Shown here piece by piece: positions 1 through 6,080 of a stretch of DNA of 6,139 bases. The stretch covers positions 1 through 6,139 of the forward strand of contig QNDV01000144.1 of assembly GCA_003646045.1 (NCBI GenBank), in the 5' to 3' direction. The first letter of the stretch is position 1. Every line of letters begins with the position of its first letter. Source of the DNA: a bacterium. Its GTDB lineage: Bacteria > Krumholzibacteriota > Krumholzibacteria > LZORAL124-64-63. Both the position numbers and the translations under genes were made by a program. The notes beneath the pieces are model-generated. The model worked only from the letters and a program-made list of their open reading frames with translations, searched no databases and was not told the origin of the DNA.

Positions 1-704
1 CAGGCCCGGGCGCAGACCTCATTCTGCTGCTCGAGGCTCATATCGCTGCTGTCGATGACCATGGCGTCGGGGGAAATGATGAGCGGACTGGTGGCACGCT
101 CGGAGTCCAGGCGGTCGCGCTCGGCCAGGTCCACCATCAAACCCGACCGGGAGGCTTCCTCCCCCCGCTGCCGGATCTGGCGGTAGCGTCGGTCCACCCG
201 CGCCTCGAGGCTGGCGCGCAGGAAAATCTTGGCCGTGGCCAGGGGGAAGACCACGCTGCCGATGTCCCGCCCCTCCATGACCACGCCACCGCGGCGGCCG
301 AGCACCTGCTGCCGACGCACCATGTCCCGGCGCACCTCGTTCCGGGCGGCGACCCGGGAGACGGCGGCGTCCACGGCGGCGGAGCGGATATCCCCGCTGA
401 CGTCCCGGCCGTTCCAGGACACCGCCACGCCGGCGGCGGAAGGCTTGAGCTCCAGTCGCGCACCGTCGAGGAGCTCAGCCAGGGCCGTCCCGTCGTCCAG
501 GTCGATTCCGTCGCGCAGGGCGGCCAGGGTCAGGGCCCGGTACATGGCGCCGGTATCGATATAGAGCAGGTCGAAGCGTTCGGCGAGGGCACGGGCGGTA
601 GTGGATTTGCCGCTGCCGGCGGGGCCGTCCACGGCAATGACAGCATCGCGAGGCAACAGGGAGGCGTCTGGTTCAGGCAGCTCCGCGGGACGACGGTGGA
701 TCAT
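1..704 (-). CDS. cmk: Cytidylate kinase (CMP/dCMP kinase), 3' end beyond the window
   Basis: It phosphorylates CMP and dCMP with ATP in the cytoplasm, for pyrimidine salvage and recycling from RNA and lipid turnover. The frame is open for 234 codons and leaves the window without a stop. The family is usually about 220-230 residues, so only the last few residues should be missing. Visible motifs are the P-loop GPAGSGKST (27-35), DTGAMYR (50-56) in the nucleoside-monophosphate site, GRDIG (145-149), and R196/D200/R203 in RDRLDSER, which match the CMP-contacting Arg/Asp/Arg set of E. coli Cmk. The ATG at 704 overlaps the aroF stop by one base (TGATG), suggesting coupled translation, but has only a weak ribosome binding site. 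This start adds about 18 residues before the first strand. A TTG at codon 17 is an alternative but has no ribosome binding site. Identification is firm; the start is less so. Confidence 0.95.
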   Translation of the reverse strand, partial: MIHRRPAELPEPDASLLPRDAVIAVDGPAGSGKSTTARALAERFDLLYIDTGAMYRALTLAALRDGIDLDDGTALAELLDGARLELKPSAAGVAVSWNGRDVSGDIRSAAVDAAVSRVAARNEVRRDMVRRQQVLGRRGGVVMEGRDIGSVVFPLATAKIFLRASLEARVDRRYRQIRQRGEEASRSGLMVDLAERDRLDSERATSPLIISPDAMVIDSSDMSLEQQNEVCARA

Positions 705-1540
705 CACAGGTCCCGGCCGATGGCACGCGCCACGGCGCGGCATTCAGTAGCGAGAGCGGCGAACTGCGCGGCGTCCAGGGCCTGTCCCGCATCGCTGAGC
801 GCGGCGCCGGGTTGAGGGTGTGTTTCCACGAGCAGGCCATCCGCCCCCACGGCCACCGCCGCCCTGGCCAGGGCGGTGACGAACCGCGCATCTCCCGCGG
901 CGTGGCTCGGATCGACGATCACCGGCAGGTGGGTCGCGGTTTTCATGAAGGCCACCGACCCCACATCGAGGGTATTGCGCAGGGCCGGCTCGAACGAGCG
1001 GATGCCGCGCTCACAGAGGACAAGTCCGGTACATCCGGCGGCAAGCACGTACTCCGCGGCACCCAGCCACTCGGCCACGGTGGTCATCATCCCCCGTTTC
1101 AGCAGCACGGGTTTGCCGCTGCCACCCGCTTCACGCAACAGGGGAAAGTTCTGCACGCTGCGACTACCGATCTGGAGCATGTCCGCCACCGCGGCCACCT
1201 GTTCCACGTCCCGGGGATCGAGAACCTCCGTCACGAACGGCAGACCCGAACTGGCGCGGGCCGCCGCCAGGAGCTCCAGTCCCTCTCCCCCCAGTCCCTG
1301 GAAATCATAGGGATAGGTGCGGGGCTTCCAGGCTCCGCCCCGCAACATGGTGGCACCGCCGGCCGCGGCCTGTGCCGCGCTGCCGAGAATCTGGTCCATC
1401 TCTTCCACGGCACAGGGCCCACCGATCAGCACAACCTCGTCGCCGCCGAAGCGGACACCGGATACCTCGACCACAGTGCCCGGCTGGCCGGGAGTGCGAC
1501 TGGCCAGGGGGGTCCTTGTTTCCCGCGCCGGAAGGGTCAT
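704..1540 (-). CDS. aroF: 3-deoxy-7-phosphoheptulonate (DAHP) synthase, type I-beta, single domain
   Basis: It condenses phosphoenolpyruvate with erythrose 4-phosphate, the first step of the shikimate pathway. The 278-residue protein shows family signatures in order: GGPCAVE (40-46), LRGGAWKPRT (66-75), PYDFQGLG (77-84), LQIGSRSVQNF (122-132), PVLLKRGM (144-151), LCERGIRSFE (175-184), RNTLD (188-192), VDPSHAAGD (209-217) and ETHPQPGAALSD (239-250). The expected metal ligands C43, H213, E239 and D250 have the same spacing as those I recall for the Thermotoga enzyme (170, 26 and 11 residues). Only about 38 residues precede the barrel, so there is no N-terminal ferredoxin-like/ACT domain and no fused chorismate mutase. 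This predicts an enzyme without the usual allosteric control. The ATG at 1540 is chosen because it forms an ATGA overlap with the hisC stop and has AAGGAG 11 bases upstream. A longer frame from 1573 is possible but lacks that support. The symbol aroF is used for the family, not to imply Tyr inhibition as in E. coli. Confidence 0.95.
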   Translation of the reverse strand: MTLPARETRTPLASRTPGQPGTVVEVSGVRFGGDEVVLIGGPCAVEEMDQILGSAAQAAAGGATMLRGGAWKPRTYPYDFQGLGGEGLELLAAARASSGLPFVTEVLDPRDVEQVAAVADMLQIGSRSVQNFPLLREAGGSGKPVLLKRGMMTTVAEWLGAAEYVLAAGCTGLVLCERGIRSFEPALRNTLDVGSVAFMKTATHLPVIVDPSHAAGDARFVTALARAAVAVGADGLLVETHPQPGAALSDAGQALDAAQFAALATECRAVARAIGRDL

Positions 1541-2640
1541 GTTTCCAGGATCTCCTTGAGTGCCGTCAGGCAACGCGTGTTCTCCTCGGGCAGGCCGACA
1601 CTGATGCGCAAGGCGCGACTGTCCAGGCCCCAGGCGTTCATGGGTCGTACGATGACACCCTTGTGCAGCAGGTCGTTCGTAAGCTGCCCCGCATCGCCGG
1701 CGCAGCGTACGAGAATGAAATTGGTCTGACTCGGCACCACCTCCAGGCCGAGCTCCTCGAAGCCCCGGGACATGCGCTCGAGTTCGGCCCGGTTGCGATC
1801 CCGCCGACCCGCCACCTCTTGCCAGTTATCGAGACAGGCAATTCCGGCCGCCTGGGCCATCAGGTTCACATTGAACGGCTCACGGGTCTTCTGCAGTTCG
1901 CCGATGAGCTCCGGATGGCCCACGCCATAGCCCACGCGCAGCCCGGCCAGGGAGTGGATCTTACTGAAAGTGCGCAGAACCACAAGTGCCGGATGATCAC
2001 GCAGCAACTCGAGGGTCAGGGGGTAATCATCAGCTGTGACATACTCGTAATAGGCTTCGTCCACGGCCACCACCACCCGGGGCGGCAGTGCGGCCAGGAA
2101 GGTGCGGAACTCGTCGAGGTTGTTGTAGGTGCCCGTGGGATTGTTGGGATTACAGACAATGACCAGCTTGGTCTTGCTGTCGACGGCTGCCGCCATGGCC
2201 ACCAGGTCGTGGGTGTCATCGTTCCGCAGGGGTACCGTACGGCCGCATTCGAAGTGGGCCCTCGTAGTCAGTCCGTAGACGATGAAACTGCCCTCGCTGT
2301 AGACGACATTCTCCCCCGGCGAGATCAGGGCCCGGATGATGATGTCGATGACCTCGTTGCTGCCGTTGCCCAGCAGCAACTGGGAGGTCTCCACACCCAG
2401 GTGGGCAGCCAGCTTCCCGGTCAGGTCGTGGCTGGCGGCGTCCGGGTAGCGGTTGATGCCCCGTGCGGCAGCGGTGATGGCCTCGACCACGACGGGCAGG
2501 GGTCCCTCGGGATTCTCGTTGCTGGCCAGCTTGATCACCGAATCGAGTCCCAGTTCGCGCTGGACCTCCTCGATTGGTTTGCCGGGTGTGTAGGGACGGG
2601 TGGCCCGGATGCCGGGACGGAACAGGCTTGAAAAATCCAT
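1537..2640 (-). CDS. hisC: Histidinol-phosphate / aromatic aminotransferase (HisC family, PLP-dependent)
   Basis: This is a fold-type I PLP aminotransferase of 367 residues, about the usual HisC length. HisC converts imidazole-acetol phosphate to histidinol phosphate with glutamate, and many members also transaminate phenylpyruvate, 4-hydroxyphenylpyruvate or prephenate. Visible motifs are PYTPGKPIEEV (16-26), KLASNENPEGP (37-47), RYPD (64-67), GNGSNEVID (91-99), CNPNNPTGT (163-171), DEAYYEY (194-200, PLP-binding D194 and Y197), the Schiff-base lysine K227 in TFSKIHSLAGLRVGY, and substrate-binding R345 in LRISVG. The ATG at 2640 is preferred because GAAAGG lies 7 bases upstream and the protein then begins where HisC proteins do. 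An upstream ATG at 2694 would overlap rluB and has no such support. It is followed by aroF with an ATGA overlap. No other his gene is present, so a role in Phe/Tyr synthesis is plausible (inference). Confidence 0.92.
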   Translation of the reverse strand: MDFSSLFRPGIRATRPYTPGKPIEEVQRELGLDSVIKLASNENPEGPLPVVVEAITAAARGINRYPDAASHDLTGKLAAHLGVETSQLLLGNGSNEVIDIIIRALISPGENVVYSEGSFIVYGLTTRAHFECGRTVPLRNDDTHDLVAMAAAVDSKTKLVIVCNPNNPTGTYNNLDEFRTFLAALPPRVVVAVDEAYYEYVTADDYPLTLELLRDHPALVVLRTFSKIHSLAGLRVGYGVGHPELIGELQKTREPFNVNLMAQAAGIACLDNWQEVAGRRDRNRAELERMSRGFEELGLEVVPSQTNFILVRCAGDAGQLTNDLLHKGVIVRPMNAWGLDSRALRISVGLPEENTRCLTALKEILET

Positions 2641-2682
2641 GACCGTGCCTTTCGTCGTCGGAAGAATGGTGTCCGGATCGAC

Positions 2683-2700
2683 CGGGCCGTTCAAGGCCCG
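2683..2700 (-). other. Small hairpin spanning the rluB stop codon
   Basis: On the minus strand CGGGCC, a six-base loop TTGAAC and GGCCCG form a perfect 6-bp GC stem that includes the TGA of rluB. It could extend by two more pairs across a one-base bulge. No run of T follows it, so it is not a canonical intrinsic terminator. It marks the start of the 50-base gap (2641-2690), the only real gap between complete genes here. No convincing promoter was seen in that gap. A role in partial attenuation or mRNA 3'-end protection between the upstream block and hisC is speculative. Confidence 0.35.
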
Positions 2701-3437
2701 TCCAGATCCTGCCGTAACGCCCTTTCCTCGTCGGCGGACAACCGCCGAAAATCCCCTTCGTGCAACAGGCCCAACTGTACCCTGCCCACCGCGGTGCGAT
2801 GCAGGTGAATCACCTTCAGCTCCACTGCGGCGAACATGCGTCGGATCTGGCGCTTGCGGCCCTCGTGCAATTCCATGGTCCAGTGCCGCGGCGAACGGCC
2901 AGCCTTGTGCTTCATACGGCAGGGGCGGCAGGCCCGCCCGTCCAACTCGATGCGGCCCCCGGTCAGCCGGGGAATCAGCGTAGGCGGCAGCGGCTGGTCC
3001 AGTTCGATCTCGTAGGTCTTCCAGATGCCGCTGGCCGGACGGCAGAGGCGCTGGTTCAGGTCGCCGTCATCCGTCCAAAGGAGCAAGCCGGTGGTCGCCC
3101 CGTCAAGGCGTCCGACGGGAACGAATCGTGCCGGCAGATCGGCCTGGTAGCGGTAGGGCAGCAGCGAGGGTTGTCCGCCCTGGGCCCGCAGTGTGGACAC
3201 CACGCCCAGGGGTTTGTGGAAGGCATAGATGCAGGTGGTGTCGGGTAGGCGGGCGGTCTTTCCGTCGACGGTCACCGTATCGACGTCCACGTCCACGCGA
3301 CGGCCCAGGTCCGTGACCACCTGCCCGTCCAGACGCACGCGTCCCCCACGGATCAGGTCTTCCGCGGCCCGCCTCGATCCGAAACCGGCGCGGGCCAGGT
3401 ACCGGTTCAGGCGCATTCCGGGCTCAGGATCTTTCAT
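2691..3437 (-). CDS. rluB: rRNA pseudouridine synthase, RluB/RsuA family
   Basis: The family isomerises a uridine in rRNA to pseudouridine; RluB acts on 23S rRNA U2605 (E. coli numbering). The 248-residue protein has an N-terminal S4 RNA-binding domain (about 8-58, MRLNRYLARAGFGSRRAAEDLI). A catalytic domain follows with FHKPLGVVST (73-82), GRLDGATTGLLL (109-120) carrying the catalytic D112, KTYEIEL (140-146), and the late motif HEGRKRQIRRM. It lacks the long basic or low-complexity C-terminal tail seen in many RluB proteins. The ATG at 3437 is chosen because GAGG lies 6 bases upstream; it overlaps the end of scpB by 14 bases. A second ATG at 3416 (MRLNRYL) is possible but has a poor ribosome binding site. 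The choice of RluB over RsuA, RluE or RluF rests mainly on its place directly after scpAB, a common proteobacterial arrangement, so the family is sure and the exact target base is not. Confidence 0.85.
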   Translation of the reverse strand: MKDPEPGMRLNRYLARAGFGSRRAAEDLIRGGRVRLDGQVVTDLGRRVDVDVDTVTVDGKTARLPDTTCIYAFHKPLGVVSTLRAQGGQPSLLPYRYQADLPARFVPVGRLDGATTGLLLWTDDGDLNQRLCRPASGIWKTYEIELDQPLPPTLIPRLTGGRIELDGRACRPCRMKHKAGRSPRHWTMELHEGRKRQIRRMFAAVELKVIHLHRTAVGRVQLGLLHEGDFRRLSADEERALRQDLDGP

Positions 3438-4146
3438 CCGCCGCCTCGTGTTCCAGGCCGGCTTCGTCCGCGGCGGGTGTCTGCGGGTCGGGATCCGGCA
3501 GCTCATCACCGCTGGCCTCGGTGGGCATTTCTTCCGGCGCCGGCGATTCCGGCTCCATGAAATAGCCCTCGATCTCCTCGGTGGTCACATCCCGGCCCAC
3601 CTCGTTGGCGAACTCCTTGAGGCTCTCAGGGTCGTTGGCCATTTGCTCCAGCTCGGGCAGGGAGGGCAATTGGCCCAGGGCCTTCAGCCCCAGGTGATTG
3701 AGGAACTCGCGGGTGGTGCCGTAGAGCAGGGGGTTGCCCACGGCCTGGGAACGTCCCACCACCGTCAGGAGATTGCGCTCCGACAAGGTGGCCAGGGCAC
3801 CGCTGCTGTTCACGCCCCGGATCTCGTCCACTTCCAGGCGGGTCAAGGGCTGACGATAGGCCACGATGGCCAGCACTTCGAGGCCGGCCTTGGAAAGACG
3901 GGTCACCCGCCTGGTCTTCAGCAGTTTCTCCACCACCGGTGCGAAATCGGGTCGGGTAGCGATCTGCCAGCCGCCTCCGAATTCAACCACGGAGAAGGCA
4001 TTCCCGGCAGCATCGTATTCCTGCTGCAGTTCGGCCACGGCGTCCTTCAGTTCCTTGACCGACACCTCGCGGAAGATCTTGCGCAGGCGGCCCGCCGTCA
4101 GGGGCGAGTCGGTGGCAAAGAGCAGGGCTTCCAGTTCACGCTTCAA
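3424..4146 (-). CDS. scpB: Segregation and condensation protein ScpB
   Basis: ScpB forms a dimer of tandem winged-helix proteins that binds the middle of the kleisin ScpA in the SMC-ScpAB complex, which compacts and helps segregate the chromosome. The 240-residue protein starts KRELEALLFATDSPLT (2-17), as ScpB proteins do. The first winged helix covers about 1-75. The second, about 80-160, contains AIVAYRQPLTRLEVDEIRGV (93-112), GRSQAVGNPLLYGTT (131-145) and FLNHLGL (148-154). Residues after about 165 form a Glu/Asp/Pro-rich, probably disordered tail. The start is TTG at 4146, overlapping the scpA stop as TTGA. It is supported by GGGAGG 7 bases upstream and because there is no in-frame ATG near the N-terminus. 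The overlap with scpA implies translational coupling, which suits subunits that work in fixed ratio. Confidence 0.95.
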   Translation of the reverse strand: MKRELEALLFATDSPLTAGRLRKIFREVSVKELKDAVAELQQEYDAAGNAFSVVEFGGGWQIATRPDFAPVVEKLLKTRRVTRLSKAGLEVLAIVAYRQPLTRLEVDEIRGVNSSGALATLSERNLLTVVGRSQAVGNPLLYGTTREFLNHLGLKALGQLPSLPELEQMANDPESLKEFANEVGRDVTTEEIEGYFMEPESPAPEEMPTEASGDELPDPDPQTPAADEAGLEHEAADERS

Positions 4147-5072
4147 GCCTGGGCCTCCCGGCCGCCCGCGGCGGCCTCGTCGTCGTCGTCGTTGAATTGT
4201 TCATCGTCGTTCTCACCGGTATCCCCGGTAGCGTCGCCCTCTCCGGAGCGCTGCAGCCAGATGGCACCCAACGGTTCGGTCTGCATGAACTGCAACCGCC
4301 CCCGCTTGACCAGTTCGAGAATAGCGATGAACGTCACCACCACTTCCATGCGTATGCTGTCGTCCCTGAAGAGGTCTTCGAAGATACACGTGCCACCGCC
4401 ACCCACCCGTTCCTCGATGAGCGACATCTTTTCTTCCACCGTGAACGGTTCACGCTCGACGCCGAAGAAAGTATCCGCCTGCAGGCGATCGAAAATGCCG
4501 GCCAGCGCGGTAAGCAGTTCGAAAGTACCGATCCGCAGTTCGGGGACCAGGTCCAGGGTATCGGTATAGGGATAACGTGTGCGGCGCAGATGGAACTGGC
4601 GCCGCTCCTCCTCATAATTCTGCAACGACTCGGCCGCTTCCTTGAAACGCCTGTACTCCAGCAGCCGGCGGACGAGTTCGGCCCGCGGGTCCTCCTCCTC
4701 CAGCTCATCATCCTGGCGGTGGGACGGCATCAGCATCTTCATCTTGATGACCATGAGGGTGGCCGCCATGGCCATGAATTCACCGGCCTTCTCAAGGCTG
4801 ACCGTATGCATCACCTCGATGTGCTGGATGAACTGGTCGGTGATCCGCGAGATGGGGATGTCGTAGATGTCCACCTGGTCCTTTTCGATCAGGTGCAGCA
4901 GCAGATCCATGGGCCCCTGGAAGCCGGTGAGTTCCACCTGGTAGGCCTCGCTGGATCGAAAATACTCCAGCTCGGGGGGCAGTGAATCCAGGGACCACGA
5001 CTCCGGGCCCCCGACAATCGGCGGCGTCGCCTGTTCCGGGTTTTCCGCGTCTGGTGGCATGGCTTGGTTCAA
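4143..5072 (-). CDS. scpA: Segregation and condensation protein ScpA (kleisin)
   Basis: ScpA is the kleisin that bridges the two SMC heads and carries ScpB. The 309-residue protein has a low-complexity Pro/Glu-rich N-terminal extension (about 1-42). The conserved N-terminal domain follows: YQVELTGFQGPMDLLLHLIE (44-63), DIYDIPISRITDQF (68-81) and MAATLMVIKMKMLMP (102-116). An acidic linker starts at about 120. Near the C-terminus the winged helix that contacts the SMC head contains RMEVVVTFIAILELVKRGRL. The end is an Asp-rich tail with four consecutive Asp codons. At 309 residues it is slightly long for ScpA because of the two extensions. The start is TTG at 5072: AGGAG lies 6 bases upstream and its first bases are the trpS stop TAG. 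The in-frame ATG at 5060 is 18 bases from that site, too far. No smc gene is in the window. Confidence 0.95.
   Translation of the reverse strand: MNQAMPPDAENPEQATPPIVGGPESWSLDSLPPELEYFRSSEAYQVELTGFQGPMDLLLHLIEKDQVDIYDIPISRITDQFIQHIEVMHTVSLEKAGEFMAMAATLMVIKMKMLMPSHRQDDELEEEDPRAELVRRLLEYRRFKEAAESLQNYEEERRQFHLRRTRYPYTDTLDLVPELRIGTFELLTALAGIFDRLQADTFFGVEREPFTVEEKMSLIEERVGGGGTCIFEDLFRDDSIRMEVVVTFIAILELVKRGRLQFMQTEPLGAIWLQRSGEGDATGDTGENDDEQFNDDDDEAAAGGREAQA
4154..4159 (-). promoter_or_regulatory. Ribosome binding site deciding the scpB TTG start
   Basis: GGGAGG on the minus strand lies 7 bases before TTG at 4146 and inside the last codons of scpA. It is one of the better Shine-Dalgarno matches in the window and supports TTG initiation at the TTGA overlap. 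Confidence 0.75.
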
Positions 5073-5078
5073 GGGGTA

Positions 5079-5083
5079 CTCCT
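5079..5083 (-). promoter_or_regulatory. Ribosome binding site deciding the scpA TTG start
   Basis: AGGAG on the minus strand lies 6 bases before TTG at 5072. The trpS stop codon TAG (5084-5082) shares its last two bases with this site, so ribosomes ending trpS stop directly on the scpA initiation region. Confidence 0.8.
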
Positions 5084-6080
5084 AACCGATGCCCATGGCA
5101 TCGTGCACCATGGTCATGGTCTCGGTGGCCACGGCACGGGCCCGTGTGCAGCCGTCAGCGATGATTTCGTCCAGGCGTGCGGGATCAGCCTCGTACTCGG
5201 CCCGCCTCTCCCTGAGCGGCGCGAAATATGCGCTGACACCATCGGCCAGCCGCTTCTTGCAATCCACGCAACCCCGGGCTGCACTGCGGCACTCGGTGGC
5301 CGTCTCTTCCGCCTCGTCCGGCATGAATTTCTGGTACCAGGTATAGACCGCGCAAACTTCCGGATCCCCCGGGTCACTGCGGCGCAGACGCCGGGGATCG
5401 GTGAAGGCCGGCTTGATCTTCGCGAGGATCTCCTCGGGCTCCGCCGATATCTCGACGGTGTTGCCGAGGGACTTGCTCATGCGCTTGCCGTCGGTGCCGG
5501 GGAAACGGGCGAATTTCGTCACCAGGCCGTCCGGCTCCGGAAAGACGCCGCTGCCCGCGGTGCCGAAGTGGTGGTTGAAGCGCCGGGCCATCTCCCGCGT
5601 CAATTCCAGGTGGGGCATCTGGTCCTCACCGACGGGAACCACATGGGCCCGGTAGATGAGGATGTCAGCCGCCTGCAGCACCGGGTAACCCAGGTGTCCG
5701 TAGCTGATCTCCCCTCCCAGGTTCAGGTCGCGGATCTGTTCCTTGAAGGTGGGGTTCCGTTCCAGGCGTCCCATGGAAATCATCATGGCCAGTAGCAGAT
5801 AGAGTTCGGCGTGTTCCTTGATCTCGGACTGGACAAAGAGTACTGAGCGCTCCGGGTCGAGCCCCGCGCCCAACCAGTCCAGATACATCTCCCGCGTGTT
5901 TTGCCGAATCTCCGGTGTCTTGTCCAGGGCGGTAGTCAGCACATGCCAGTCGGCCACCATGAAATGGCACTGGAACTGCTCCTGCAACGCGACCCAATTG
6001 GCCAGGGCACCGGTATAGTTGCCCCAATGCAGACGTCCGGTGGGACGCATGCCGCTGAGAATGATCTGTCGGTTGCTCAA
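5082..6080 (-). CDS. trpS: Tryptophanyl-tRNA synthetase (class Ic) with a four-cysteine C-terminal motif
   Basis: It charges tRNA-Trp with tryptophan using ATP. The 332-residue length is normal. Visible features are strand IILSGMRPTG (6-15), the HIGH-type signature HWGN (18-21), MVADWH (41-46), GHLGYPVLQAADIL (128-141, with D139 at the expected indole-recognition Asp), VPVGEDQMPHLELTRE (148-163) and the KMSKS-type loop KRMSKS (199-204). In the C-terminal helical region C243, C264, C271 and C274 are spaced x20, x6 and x2, resembling the [4Fe-4S] ligands described for Thermotoga TrpRS; cluster binding here is inference. The start is TTG at 6080. GAGAGG lies 6 bases upstream, and the next candidate (ATG, codon 11) would remove the first Rossmann strand. 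The frame stays open upstream to the window edge but has no ATG or GTG there. scpA begins 9 bases after the stop. Confidence 0.95.
   Translation of the reverse strand: MSNRQIILSGMRPTGRLHWGNYTGALANWVALQEQFQCHFMVADWHVLTTALDKTPEIRQNTREMYLDWLGAGLDPERSVLFVQSEIKEHAELYLLLAMMISMGRLERNPTFKEQIRDLNLGGEISYGHLGYPVLQAADILIYRAHVVPVGEDQMPHLELTREMARRFNHHFGTAGSGVFPEPDGLVTKFARFPGTDGKRMSKSLGNTVEISAEPEEILAKIKPAFTDPRRLRRSDPGDPEVCAVYTWYQKFMPDEAEETATECRSAARGCVDCKKRLADGVSAYFAPLRERRAEYEADPARLDEIIADGCTRARAVATETMTMVHDAMGIG

Noticed and set aside
137..463. 108-codon minus-strand frame inside cmk, in another frame
   Set aside because: Pro/Arg/Ser/Trp-rich out-of-frame product typical of GC-rich DNA; the cmk frame carries the P-loop and CMP-site residues.
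812..1729. 305-codon open frame on the plus strand opposite aroF and hisC
   Set aside because: Antisense shadow with His/Arg/Gly-rich composition; the minus-strand frame has full DAHP synthase signatures.
1372..2631. 419-codon open frame on the plus strand opposite hisC and the start of aroF
   Set aside because: It is antisense to two well-recognised genes, has no recognisable domain, and is rich in His/Gln/Gly as expected from the complement of GC-rich coding DNA.
2641..2690. Possible promoter for hisC (TTGAAC as a -35 box)
   Set aside because: No acceptable -10 box lies 16-18 bases downstream; the best T-rich hexamer (CATTCT) is about 20 bases away.
2683..2700. Intrinsic terminator after rluB
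   Set aside because: The stem is real but short, and no T-run follows it on the transcribed strand.
4175..4195. Trinucleotide repeat as a phase-variable tract
   Set aside because: Only four GAC codons plus GAG within the acidic ScpA tail; three-base units would not shift the frame.
3229..4569. 446-codon open frame on the plus strand opposite rluB, scpB and scpA
   Set aside because: It is a shadow of three firm minus-strand genes; composition is low-complexity (Arg/Ser/Pro/Gly/Gln) with no family motif.
5064..5795. 243-codon open frame on the plus strand opposite trpS
   Set aside because: Lies wholly opposite trpS apart from its first bases, with no recognisable motifs.
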